Shown piece by piece: positions 42,297 to 52,000 of a stretch of 64,000 nt of DNA. How positions within the stretch are numbered: position 1 is the first letter of the stretch; every line of letters begins with the position of its first letter. Origin of the DNA: Aureivirga marina (GTDB lineage: Bacteria; Bacteroidota; Bacteroidia; Flavobacteriales; Flavobacteriaceae); NCBI RefSeq assembly GCF_015767265.1, contig NZ_JADPIB010000003.1:1-64000 (forward strand), written 5' to 3'. Made by a program: the position numbers and the translations under genes. Under the pieces are notes generated by a model, which made no database searches, was not told the DNA's origin, and saw only the letters and a list, made by a program, of their open reading frames with translations.

Positions 42297-42648
42297 TTAA
42301 ATTAGATGTGAAATATCCACTAGCTCAACATTTCCTCTAGTTCACTTTTGCAAAGCGGGACTTATTATATAGAGTATTTGTAATGCGAATTGTAAAATTA
42401 AAAGTGATGGGAAGAGTAAAAAACATTCATCTTTTAAAACCACTTATAACGAGAGAAATAATGTTATAGGAGGTTTGGTTTTCTAGTTTTATTATTTAGC
42501 AAAAGCTTATTATCTCTAGTTCAATATAAACGTCTTAATAGAAAATTAAAGAGTTTTTTAAATAATTATTAGCAAGAGTTTGAGATATTTAAGTTTTAAT
42601 TGTTTGTAAATTAGATGATTATATGTGATAATTAAAACCAAATTAATT
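42297..42648. other. Non-coding stretch with hairpin repeat copy 2
   Basis: Holds the second hairpin repeat (42418-42482) and otherwise AT-rich DNA. CACTTTTG near 42345 is a one-mismatch -7 element, the counterpart of the promoter before copy 1. Confidence 0.4.
42418..42482 (+). repeat. 65-bp hairpin repeat, copy 2
   Basis: Second copy, after the exported small protein. It differs from copy 1 at five positions, four of them near the 5' end. One change (GGAGG for GGTGG) weakens the stem. Confidence 0.75.
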
Positions 42649-44037
42649 ATGAAAATTTCAATTCCAACAAAATTTGTCAATCCTATTGTTTTTATTGTTC
42701 CAGATAAAGATCCAATTTCAAAATATAAAACTGAAGTAGCAATTTATTATGTAGATGCTGATTTGGAAAATCCTGTTTCTATTGATGAAATTTCTTCAAA
42801 ACTTATAAAAGTTGAGGGAGAAATGCATGTTAGAGGAGATGCAACTGCAAATATGCCGAAGAAGCAATTTGCTGTGAAATTAAAAAAAGATCCGAAAAAA
42901 GGAAACTTTTTAGGAATGAAAAATGGAGGAAAACATTGGGTTTTTAATGATTGTGGAGAAGTTGATTTTACGATGTTACGAACTATTTTTGCTTTTACAC
43001 AACAAAAGAAAATGGGAGAATATGCTCCAGAATATAAATTTTTTGAATTATTTATTTTTCCACCAAATGCAGCAATTGAAGATAAAATTTCAACAGAATC
43101 TTTATCTGAAAATTACCATGGATTGTATTTAAATTTTGATAAAATTCGCTTTCAAAAATCAAGAATAAATTTACCATATTCTAGAGAAAAAATTACAAGT
43201 GAATATGCGATTATTCAATTAAATGAAAGTCATGAAAAATATTTACAATTAACACCAAATCCGCCATTAACAGCAAATGTTGAGGTTTATGAACCAAAAT
43301 TTAAAGATATAAAACCAGAAGTTATTTCAGAATTTAAAAATTGGTTTTATACAAAAGATTTTGATGGTTGGGCTGGGAATTATACTGTGATTTATAATAA
43401 TTTAGATAATTTCGGAGGAAAATTTATTCCTACTTCTATATTTGAAGATGTTAGAAAAACAACAGATTATCTTTCATTTGCAACTTATTTTATTCTAAAC
43501 GAAATTTCCAAAGATCCAGATGGATATCATAAAAGTACTTTTATGGTAAAAAATAACGAAAAATGTTTTGCTGGACCTTTATGGGATAAAAATAAATCAT
43601 ACGGAAATACAACTTCTTGTGGAAATTATCCACAAGGTTATGTAAAACCAGAAGGTTGGTTGTATTCAATTAATGGGCAATCACCAGTTTGGTGGCATAT
43701 TATTATAAAAGATTCCTTGTTTTGCGAATATGTTTGGAATTTATGGATAAAACATTGTATGTCTGATGCAAATGCACCACTTCCTGAATGGATTAATACT
43801 TTTATTGATGCGGAAGTTGCTTATTTATTCGATACAAAAATGTTTGATAGAAATAGTCAAAAATGGCCAAATGCTTTTAATCAAAATAAAGAAGATTATA
43901 AAAAGCAAGTGGATGAATTCAAAACTTATTTAGTGAATAGATTCCAGTGGATTTCTGAAAATCTCGCAAAAGAATTATATGAACAATCAAGTTTTATTGG
44001 ACAATATTTAGATGTTAGTTCAGTGAAAGATAAATAA
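42649..44037 (+). CDS. CotH kinase-like protein without signal peptide
   Basis: 462 residues from the ATG at 42649; a GTG eight codons earlier is less likely. Two CotH signatures are visible: VRGDATANMPKKQFAVKLKK (the RG.....PKK.....L element) and FILNEISKDPDGYHKSTFMV followed by FAGPLWDKNKSYGN (the N..DGY.HST...GP.WD..... GN element). CotH proteins are atypical protein kinases. In most the second motif reads WDFD; here it is WDKN, so one presumed metal ligand is changed. There is no export signal, unlike many bacterial CotH proteins, so it should be cytoplasmic. The next gene, 111 bases on, starts the two-component operon. Confidence 0.85.
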   Translation: MKISIPTKFVNPIVFIVPDKDPISKYKTEVAIYYVDADLENPVSIDEISSKLIKVEGEMHVRGDATANMPKKQFAVKLKKDPKKGNFLGMKNGGKHWVFNDCGEVDFTMLRTIFAFTQQKKMGEYAPEYKFFELFIFPPNAAIEDKISTESLSENYHGLYLNFDKIRFQKSRINLPYSREKITSEYAIIQLNESHEKYLQLTPNPPLTANVEVYEPKFKDIKPEVISEFKNWFYTKDFDGWAGNYTVIYNNLDNFGGKFIPTSIFEDVRKTTDYLSFATYFILNEISKDPDGYHKSTFMVKNNEKCFAGPLWDKNKSYGNTTSCGNYPQGYVKPEGWLYSINGQSPVWWHIIIKDSLFCEYVWNLWIKHCMSDANAPLPEWINTFIDAEVAYLFDTKMFDRNSQKWPNAFNQNKEDYKKQVDEFKTYLVNRFQWISENLAKELYEQSSFIGQYLDVSSVKDK

Positions 44038-44086
44038 TTGTATTTCAGTGAATTAATTGTTTCTAATTTGTATAATGATTATATTT

Positions 44087-44109
44087 AATAAACTGATTAT
44101 CAGTTTATT
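44087..44109 (+). repeat. Inverted repeat upstream of the two-component operon
   Basis: AATAAACTGA (44087-44096), TTA, TCAGTTTATT (44100-44109): perfect 10-bp arms, no T-run after it. It is 39 bases before the ATG at 44149; operator or weak terminator. Confidence 0.5.
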
Positions 44110-44148
44110 GAATGTAGTTGTTGTAGAATTAAATAATCAATTGATCAC

Positions 44149-44919
44149 ATGGAACTATCTAAGAGAGAATGTTTAAAAGCTATTGGAGAATGGAGAGATT
44201 TAACTTTTATCTACGAAAGAATTCAAAAAGAATTTAATCCAAATGGAAATTTTATTTTAAATGAAGATGTTTGTAAATGGATTTCAAGAAATAATCATTT
44301 TCACCATTTTCATGTATATTTTGGTAAACATAATACTGATATTATATTGATTTTTGTACCATTAAATGAAAATGGAGAAGAAAGAAGAGAATTAGAAAAA
44401 TATATGACTGTAAAATGGTCATTACTCAAAAAAGATTTTGTTTTGTTAGAAAAAGATGTAGTTACGAATTTGAAAAAAACTACTTTCTCCAAAGATTTAA
44501 ATGTTTTAAAATATGAAGAAGAGACACAATTTTCTGTTTGTAGCAAACCAAATTTAGAAGAAAGAGCAACTTCAAAAGATATTGCAAATTGGAAAATAAG
44601 AAGTATGGATTGGTTTCATTATGAAATTGAAAAATACAGAGGAGAACGTATTTTTAGAAGTTTTATCGTGCCGTTTTCTGATTTGAAACTAAAAGAAAAA
44701 ATTAATAAAGAAATAAGAGTTTTAATCGGTTTAAAATATTCTCTTTTATTTGGAATGCATTATCCTATTTTGATTTTTGTAAAATCTAATTTAAATAGTT
44801 CTATTGGAGAATTTTTTAGAAAAGATGAAGAAGTAGATTCTGAAACAAATTCGAATGATTTTTCCAGTCCTTGTCCGCCATTTTGTAAAGATAAAATAGA
44901 TTTTAAGTTTTTTGAATAA
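44149..44919 (+). CDS. Uncharacterised protein, first gene of a sensor operon
   Basis: 256 residues, soluble, no signal peptide. Features are a His-rich stretch (NNHFHHFHVYFGKHN), two charged halves with similar layout (one ending ILIFVPLNENGEERRELEKY, one ending GERIFRSFIVPFSDLKLKEK) and a C-terminal CPPFCKDK. I do not recognise the family. It ends 5 bases before the membrane protein gene and so is very probably translated from the same message as the kinase and regulator. This suggests a role as input, accessory or output of that system. Confidence 0.8.
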   Translation: MELSKRECLKAIGEWRDLTFIYERIQKEFNPNGNFILNEDVCKWISRNNHFHHFHVYFGKHNTDIILIFVPLNENGEERRELEKYMTVKWSLLKKDFVLLEKDVVTNLKKTTFSKDLNVLKYEEETQFSVCSKPNLEERATSKDIANWKIRSMDWFHYEIEKYRGERIFRSFIVPFSDLKLKEKINKEIRVLIGLKYSLLFGMHYPILIFVKSNLNSSIGEFFRKDEEVDSETNSNDFSSPCPPFCKDKIDFKFFE

Positions 44920-44924
44920 TTATT

Positions 44925-45566
44925 TTGGCAATTTTATTTTATGAAATAGTAAAAATAATTTCCCTTTCATTATTAGGAATTTCTCTAATAATCGGGATTT
45001 TTCGTTTCAAAAAATTAAGCTCTGAATTGAAGTGGTTTTTATATTATTTAGCTTTTTTTAGTTTGATAGAAATAGTTTCAAATGTTTTGATTGTAGTAAG
45101 AATTCAAAATATTTTACTTTATCCAATTTATATTTATGGCGAATTTCTCATTCTTTCTCTCTTAATTTTTAAAAAGATTTTTAGTAAAAAACAAACATAT
45201 ATTCTTATTTTCATTTTAACTACTTTCTTTTTGTTAGAGAATATGTATTTATTCTTTCAACATAAAAATCTAACAGATAGTGATAGTAAAATTCTTTTTC
45301 ATTTAATAATTAGTTGTGCTGTCGCATATCTTTTAATAAAATCAATTTGGAATTTTGAAAAGATGAGTTTGATTTTGGTAAATTATTTTGCATTGTTTTT
45401 TTATTATTCAATTTCCTTGTTTTTGTTTGTTTTAATGAGTCAATTACAGGAAATAAGTTTAGAAAAAGCTTCTATTATTTGGGGAATGAACAACCTAATG
45501 TCATCATTGTTATACTGTAGTTTGATTTATACATTTTATAAATTTCCAAAATATGTTAGATCTTAA
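44925..45566 (+). CDS. Multi-pass membrane protein, likely sensor module
   Basis: 213 residues with six or seven membrane helices covering most of the length. There is no ATG near the frame start; the TTG at 44925 directly after the previous stop is the best start, giving a first helix at once (FYEIVKIISLSLLGISLIIG). The last bases overlap the start of the histidine kinase gene by 14. A stand-alone membrane module encoded next to a kinase with only one membrane helix suggests that it senses the signal and passes it to the kinase. Family unknown. Confidence 0.75.
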   Translation: MAILFYEIVKIISLSLLGISLIIGIFRFKKLSSELKWFLYYLAFFSLIEIVSNVLIVVRIQNILLYPIYIYGEFLILSLLIFKKIFSKKQTYILIFILTTFFLLENMYLFFQHKNLTDSDSKILFHLIISCAVAYLLIKSIWNFEKMSLILVNYFALFFYYSISLFLFVLMSQLQEISLEKASIIWGMNNLMSSLLYCSLIYTFYKFPKYVRS

Positions 45567-46308
45567 ATTTCTTATTTTGACGATTGTAGTTTTTTCAATC
45601 ATTATGATTTTTTCGTTTGTTTCTTATAGATCTTTCGTTTTAAAATTAATAAAAGAAAAGAAAATTCAATTCAAAAAAGAGATAGAATATCAAAAGGAAA
45701 TTTCAAAAAAATATATTGAAGCACAAGAAAATGAAAGGAAAAGAATGGCAGAAATTCTTCATGATGATGTGGGGAATAAATTAAATATTCTCTCACTTTG
45801 GATTCAAAATGAAGAAACTTGGAAAAATGAAAAATCCAGAGAAGTAATTTCAGCTCAAATTCCAGATTTAATCAATGCTACAAGAAATATTTCACATACG
45901 ATGTTTCCTGTGAATTTGGAAGAAATGGGTTTAATTTTTACAATTGAAAAAATGCTTTCAAATATAAACTCTTCTATTCAAATTCAATTGATTTTACAAC
46001 ATTCTTATCAGAAAAAAGAAATTACTTTTGAAGTGCAGATTTATAGAGTTATTCAAGAATTTTTAACTAATTCTATCAAACACGCCAATGCAAATCACTT
46101 AGAAATTATTCTTAGAGATAGTGAAAAGTTTTTTTCTTTTTTATTAAAAGATAATGGAAAAGGTTTTGATTTGAAAACGACAAAAAAAGGAATGGGTTTG
46201 AAAAATATCGAATCCAGATTGCTATCAATTGATTCGAAATTTAAATGGAAATCGACAAAGAATAAAGGTTGCAGATTAATTGTTTTAATAGTAAAAAAAG
46301 ATGATTAA
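45553..46308 (+). CDS. NarL-type sensor histidine kinase
   Basis: 251 residues. One membrane helix (about 5-29) leads into a coiled region (IKEKKIQFKKEIEYQKEI). The HisKA_3 motif NERKRMAEILHDDVGNKLN holds the phosphorylated His70. The ATPase domain has the N box (QEFLTNSIKHANA), the G1 box (DNGKGFD) and the G2 box (GMGLKNIESR). It lacks a large periplasmic domain, so the overlapping upstream membrane protein is the likely sensor. It overlaps the response regulator gene by eight bases, which indicates coupled translation. Confidence 0.93.
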   Translation: MLDLKFLILTIVVFSIIMIFSFVSYRSFVLKLIKEKKIQFKKEIEYQKEISKKYIEAQENERKRMAEILHDDVGNKLNILSLWIQNEETWKNEKSREVISAQIPDLINATRNISHTMFPVNLEEMGLIFTIEKMLSNINSSIQIQLILQHSYQKKEITFEVQIYRVIQEFLTNSIKHANANHLEIILRDSEKFFSFLLKDNGKGFDLKTTKKGMGLKNIESRLLSIDSKFKWKSTKNKGCRLIVLIVKKDD

Positions 46309-46972
46309 AATTTCAATTATAGATGATGAACAATTATTTCTGGAAGGGCTTTCTTTACTTTTTTTAGAAGAAGAGAAAGTGAAAATTGTTTTAAAATCGG
46401 ATGATGGAGAAGTATTTTTAAAAAAAATAGAGGCTTTAGAAAATGAAAACTTTCCTGATATTGCTTTGATTGATATTCAGATGAAACCGATGAATGGATT
46501 TAAATTGGTAGAAATTTTAAAAGAAAAATATCCAGAAATAAAATTGATAATTCTTTCTTCTTACTATCAAAAAAATGTGCTTGGACATATGATTAAGCTT
46601 GGAGTTTCTGCTTTTATTCCAAAAAATGCAAACAAAGAATTGTTATTAAAAGCAATTAAATCTGTAGATGAATTTGATGTTTATTTTACGAAAACAGATA
46701 AAAAAATGCTGGAAGATTATTCTTTGGAAAAAAAGAAAAAATCATCTTTCATTACAAAAGAAGATTTATCGAAAAGAGAAATAGAAGTTTTGAAATTGAT
46801 TTGTAAAGAACAAACAAATCATGAAATTGCTGAAAAATTATTCATAAGTAAAAGAACAGTTGAAAATCATCGACAAAGAATTTTGGAAAAAGTGGGAGCA
46901 AAAAACACTGTTGGTTTAGTTGTTTTTGCAATTGCTAATGATATTTATTCTCTGCCATTTACTTTGAAATAA
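46301..46972 (+). CDS. LuxR/NarL-family response regulator
   Basis: 223 residues. The receiver domain has the acidic pair Asp8/Asp9, the phosphoacceptor Asp58 (IALIDIQMKP), a Ser in LSSYYQ and Lys in FIPKNA. The C-terminal helix-turn-helix (LSKREIEVLKLICKEQTNHEIAEKLFISKRTVENHRQRILEKVG) is of the LuxR/NarL type. It should be phosphorylated by the overlapping kinase and then bind DNA. Targets are unknown; the ABC exporter 264 bases downstream is an obvious candidate but this is only position-based. Confidence 0.94.
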   Translation: MIKISIIDDEQLFLEGLSLLFLEEEKVKIVLKSDDGEVFLKKIEALENENFPDIALIDIQMKPMNGFKLVEILKEKYPEIKLIILSSYYQKNVLGHMIKLGVSAFIPKNANKELLLKAIKSVDEFDVYFTKTDKKMLEDYSLEKKKKSSFITKEDLSKREIEVLKLICKEQTNHEIAEKLFISKRTVENHRQRILEKVGAKNTVGLVVFAIANDIYSLPFTLK

Positions 46973-47236
46973 TGTTTTCTTTGATAAAAATTATTCAAAT
47001 TTTATAGATTTTTGATTTAAAAAATACAAGTCTTGATTTTTTTGCTTTGTTTTTTATCAAGAAAAAAATGAATAAAATAAAATATTGAAATTCAATACGA
47101 TATTTTTAAACATCTTCAATTATAATTTATTGTAGTTTTCTAAAAAATAAATTTCGAATTAATGTAGAAAAGAATTGGCTTTGTAACAAATTATCTCGTA
47201 ATTCGTCCTATTCTTGTAATTAATAAAAATTGAAAT

Positions 47237-48139
47237 TTGGAAACAATATTGAAAATAGAAAATCTTACGAAAGATTTCGGAAGAATAAGAGCATTAAATA
47301 ATGTTTCTTTTACCATAGAAAAAGGAAATGTCTACGGAATATTAGGTCCTAATGGAAGTGGAAAATCTACAACTTTAGGAATTATTCTAAATGTTGTAAA
47401 TAAAACTTCAGGAAATTTTACTTGGTTTGACGGAAAAACTTCTACACATGATGCACTGAAAAAAGTTGGAGCAATCATCGAAAGACCAAATTTTTATCCG
47501 TACATGACTGCACAGCAAAATTTAGAATTAGTTTGTAAAATCAAAGGAATTTCTAAAAATATAATTGATGAAAAATTAGAAGCTGTTAATTTATTAGAAT
47601 GGAAAAATTATAAGTTTTCTTCCTATTCTTTAGGAATGAAACAAAGATTAGCAATTGCTTCTGCATTGTTAAATGATCCAGAAATTCTAATTCTAGATGA
47701 ACCAACAAATGGTTTAGATCCACAAGGAATTCATGAAATTAGAAGTATTATTAAGAAAATTGCAAAAACAGGAACTACAATTTTATTAGCCTCTCATTTA
47801 TTAGATGAAGTAGAAAAAGTTTGTTCGCATGCTGTAATTATTAGAAAAGGAGTGATGTTATATGCTGGACCTGTAGATGAAATGTCTGCAACAAATGGAA
47901 TTATCGAAGCAAAAACAGAAGAAATTTCTCTAGAAGAATTGGCTGTTGCTTTAGAAAAATCTCCACAAATTTCTTCAGCGAATGTTGATTTTGATAAAGT
48001 TGTTGCAAAATTAAACACAGAAGTTAGCGCAACAGAAATCAATAAATTTTTAATTTCTCAAGGTATTGTTGTTTCTTATTTCGAAAAGAGATTACCAAGC
48101 TTAGAACAGCAATTTTTAGAATTAACTAACAACAAATAA
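47237..48139 (+). CDS. ABC transporter ATP-binding protein
   Basis: 300 residues. Walker A is GPNGSGKST, the signature is YSLGMKQRLAIA (SLG in place of SGG), Walker B is LILDEPTNGLDP and the switch His is in LLASHLLDE. The C-terminal 90 residues form the extra domain of ABC-2 type exporters. No ATG starts the frame: TTG at 47237 gives METILKIENLTKDFG, in keeping with family N-termini. The permease gene follows after 11 bases. This type exports lipids, peptides or antibiotics, or supports gliding; the substrate is unknown. Confidence 0.92.
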   Translation: METILKIENLTKDFGRIRALNNVSFTIEKGNVYGILGPNGSGKSTTLGIILNVVNKTSGNFTWFDGKTSTHDALKKVGAIIERPNFYPYMTAQQNLELVCKIKGISKNIIDEKLEAVNLLEWKNYKFSSYSLGMKQRLAIASALLNDPEILILDEPTNGLDPQGIHEIRSIIKKIAKTGTTILLASHLLDEVEKVCSHAVIIRKGVMLYAGPVDEMSATNGIIEAKTEEISLEELAVALEKSPQISSANVDFDKVVAKLNTEVSATEINKFLISQGIVVSYFEKRLPSLEQQFLELTNNK

Positions 48140-48150
48140 ACTTCTTCATC

Positions 48151-48981
48151 ATGTTACGATTATTACAAATTGAATTAATAAAACTTAAATATAATAAAGC
48201 CGCAAAAATACTTTCGATTATTTATTTTGCGCTTTTAACTTCGATCGCTTTAATTGCTTCTATCAAATTTAACTTTGGTGGAATTAAATTTAATGTTGCA
48301 GATACTGGAATTTTTAATTTTCCATATATTTGGCACTTCAATACTTATGTAGCTTCTTATTTGAAATTTTTTCTATTATTAGTAATAGTTTCTATGGTTT
48401 CAAATGAGTATTCAAACAAAACTTTAAAACAAAACCTGATAGATGGATTGAGTAAAAAAGAATTTATCCTTTCAAAATTCTATACGGTTTTACTTTTCTC
48501 GATAATTTCTTCTATTTTCGTGTTTATTGTAACGATGGTTTTAGGATTAATTTATTCATCTTACACAGAACTTTCCATTATCTTTACAGATATTTATTTC
48601 ATTTTTGCTTATTTCTTAGCTTTAGTTGTTTTCTTTTCAATGGGATTATTCTTCGGAATATTAATCAAAAGATCTGCTTTTGCAATTGGAGCAATCATTT
48701 TATTATCGATTGTAGAAGGATTATTAATTCCTGTAATCCGATTTGGGTTAGGAATCAAAGATTATGAAGCAATTACGCAATTTTTTCCTTTAACTTCAAT
48801 GTATAATTTGATTAAAGAACCAGCGACAAGACTTTCTGGAGTAAAACAATTAGCAAGTTCAGTTGGAGAAAATTTCGATTTAAATTTTGCAACACAATGG
48901 TATGAATATTTAATTGTACTATTCTGGATTTTTATCTTTATTTTCTTCTCTTATAAACTTTTATTGAGGAGAGATTTATAA
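48151..48981 (+). CDS. ABC-2 type permease
   Basis: 276 residues with six membrane helices: one near the N-terminus (about 20-40), one after the long first loop (ASYLKFFLLLVIVSMVSNEYSNKTLKQNLIDG, the ABC-2 signature region), then four to the C-terminus. The text EYSNKTLKQNLIDGLSKKEFILSKF is typical of the conserved cytoplasmic loop. It should form a homodimer with two copies of the preceding ATPase. The next gene begins 95 bases further on, so the giant adhesin gene is probably a separate unit. Confidence 0.9.
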   Translation: MLRLLQIELIKLKYNKAAKILSIIYFALLTSIALIASIKFNFGGIKFNVADTGIFNFPYIWHFNTYVASYLKFFLLLVIVSMVSNEYSNKTLKQNLIDGLSKKEFILSKFYTVLLFSIISSIFVFIVTMVLGLIYSSYTELSIIFTDIYFIFAYFLALVVFFSMGLFFGILIKRSAFAIGAIILLSIVEGLLIPVIRFGLGIKDYEAITQFFPLTSMYNLIKEPATRLSGVKQLASSVGENFDLNFATQWYEYLIVLFWIFIFIFFSYKLLLRRDL

Positions 48982-49076
48982 TAAATATATGTTTTAAGTA
49001 GTTAAAAATCAGTTAATTACGTTTTATTTTATTCTTTGGATTCGTAACTTTAAGTTATAAAACCCCAAAGAATATT

Positions 49077-52000
49077 ATGAAGAAATATTACATATTCGTC
49101 GTATTTATATTTCTGTGTACTCATGTTTTCGCACATAAATATAACCCCATTGATAAACGAAAAAATTATAATAATTCTGATGCTTATAAAGCAAAATTAC
49201 CTATTCATAAAAGGTTTTATTTTGAACAAAAAAACTTTATAAGCTCAGATTTTACTATAGAAGAAAAACCTGTAAGTTTAGGAACTTTTCCTATTAAAAC
49301 TCCAGATGACTTATATCTTTGTGATGATGGAGACGGTTTAGTAAAATTCTTTTTAGATACACAAAAAGATTCTGAAATTTTAGACGGATTAAGTCCGCTA
49401 GATTATAAAGTTTCTTACCACAATACACAAGCAGATGCCGATGCTGGAATTTCTGCTCTCGCCATTCCTTATGAAAACGCAAGTGCTTATACGACAGAAA
49501 CAATTTATGTTCGTGTAGAAGAAGATGCAGATCCTACAAATTATGAAACAACTTCTTTCTCGATTGGAATCGTTGAAATGACAATCAATAGTGGAGGAGT
49601 TCCATCGATGAATTTATGTGATAATGAATCTTCAGGAACTATTGATGATGATTTTGTTGTTTTCGATTTAACAGAAAATGAAACATATATTTTAAATGGA
49701 TTAACAGCGAGTAATTATACTTTTGAATATTATAAAGACAACGGTTATACAGAACAAATTGCTTCTCCAAATGCATATGTAAACATTACAACTTCAGAAC
49801 CAATTTTTGTAAAAGTAATTAGTAATTTAAATAATTCTTGTGAAGGTTCAAGTACTTTTAATATCAATGTAGTTTCTACACAAAAAGTTCCAATTGAGCT
49901 GAGTTCTTGTGATTCAAATGGTGATGGAAATGAAATGTTTAATTTATCAGATGCAGTTAGTTTATTTGTTCCAGATCCGAATACAGTTACAGTTCGTTAC
50001 TATGAATCGATGAGTAATTTGAAAGATGGAATTAATAATATAAATCCAGCAAATTATAATGCTTCAGATGGAACAGAAATATTTATTTTGGCAAGTGGAA
50101 ATAATTGTCATGCAATTGGGGAATTAACTTTAAATGTTTCTGCGGTTCCAACAGTTCAAGATGTAAATGATATAGAATATTGTGATGATGATGGAACACC
50201 AAGTGATGGTGTTTTAAGTTCCATTGATTTCAGTAGTCAAGAAACAGAAGTTTTAGGTTCTTTAAATGCAAGTGAATATAATGTGACATTTCACGGAACA
50301 GCCGTAGATGCTCAAAATGATACTGGAGCTTTGGGTAATCCTTATACAAATACCTCAGCTTCAGAAACTATTTATATTAGAGTAGAAAATATTGCTTCAG
50401 GTTGTGCTGATACTAGTAAAAGTTTCAATTTACAAGTTCATGCAAACACAAATTCTTTCAATTTTGCAGATTATGAACTTTGTGATGATGATGCTAATAA
50501 AAATAATGGACAAACAGATTTTGATTTAGTAAATACGCATGCAAATGTTATTACAAATGGTGATTTTTTAAGTTTTAATATAAGCTTTTATAAATCACAA
50601 TCTGACGCAGAAAATGAAACCAATGAAATTACAGATAGTGTTTATGAAAATGAGACACTAAATCAAGAAACAATTTTTGTTAGAATAGAAGATAAAACTA
50701 CTGGATGTTTGCTTGAAATTGGTTCTTTTGATTTAATTGTAAATCCTGTTCCAGATATCAATTCAGGAGTTCCAAGTAGTTTAACACTTTGTGATGATGA
50801 TAATGATGGGTTTATGGATTTCGATATTCATTCCTTAAGTACAGATGTTTTGTCTGGTTTAGATACAAATATTTATAGTGTATCTTATCATACAAACATT
50901 GTGATGGCAGAAAGTAATTTAAATCCTATTCCAGATGCACCTTATACGAACACATCTCCAAATGTTGACTCGGTTGTTATTCGATTAGAAAATACAGATA
51001 CAGGTTGTGTGGATTATGATTTTGTAATTTTAAGAGTAAATCCTAAACCCGTTTTTACTTTAGATACAGAAGCTTTTCTTTGTCCAGATGGTTCTCTGTT
51101 AGTTGAGCCAGATGTACAAAGTGCAAATGTAACATATCGTTGGTTAAAAGATTCTAATTTAATTAGCGTTTCAAAAGATTTAATTGTAACAGAAATTGGA
51201 ATTTATGAATTAGAGGTAAAAACAAATTCAAATTGTATTGAAACAAAATCAATAGAAATTAAAAGTCATCCAGCTATTGAAATTACTACAATTCCAGCTA
51301 TTGAAGTTTGTGATGATGATAATGATGGATTGGCAATTTTCGATTTAACTTCACATTTAGCAGCTATTGAAGGAAATTATGCTCCAGGTTTATATACAAT
51401 TAAAGCTTATAAAGATGCATCTCATGCTTTAAATGATGTTTCTGAAATTACAGATTCGAATTATCAAAATGCAACTGTCAATTCCATGACAGTTTACACG
51501 AAGATTATAAACAATACAACAGGCTGTGAAAATCATGATGTGACTTTTGATTTAATTGTAAATCCATATCCAATTATTCCTGCTGTTACAGATTTAGCTT
51601 TATGTGATGACGATACAGATGGTTTAGTTTCTGGATTTAATTTACAAGAACATGATGCAACAATTTTGAATGGATTAACAAATCATAATGTAACATATCA
51701 CACAACACAAAGTGATGCAGATAATGATACAAGCCCAATTGCAAGTCCAGCAAACTTTACAAATACATCCAATCCACAAACAATTTATATTCGATTAGAA
51801 AATAATCCAACAGAATGTTATAATACAAGTACTTTTGAGCTTTCTGTTAATGCGTTACCAACTTTTACAATTGATTCACCTCAAAATATGTGTTCGGGAG
51901 AAGATATTACACTTTCTCCAACTAATGTTTCGGATGCAGGAGCTACGTTTGAATGGTTTGATTCTGGTTTGAATTCTTTAGGAACAACGCAAGATTTAAC

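Noticed and set aside
47031-47062. Hairpin TCTTGAT/ATCAAGA after the response regulator
   Set aside because: The T-run is in the loop and none follows on either strand; it may be chance in AT-rich DNA.
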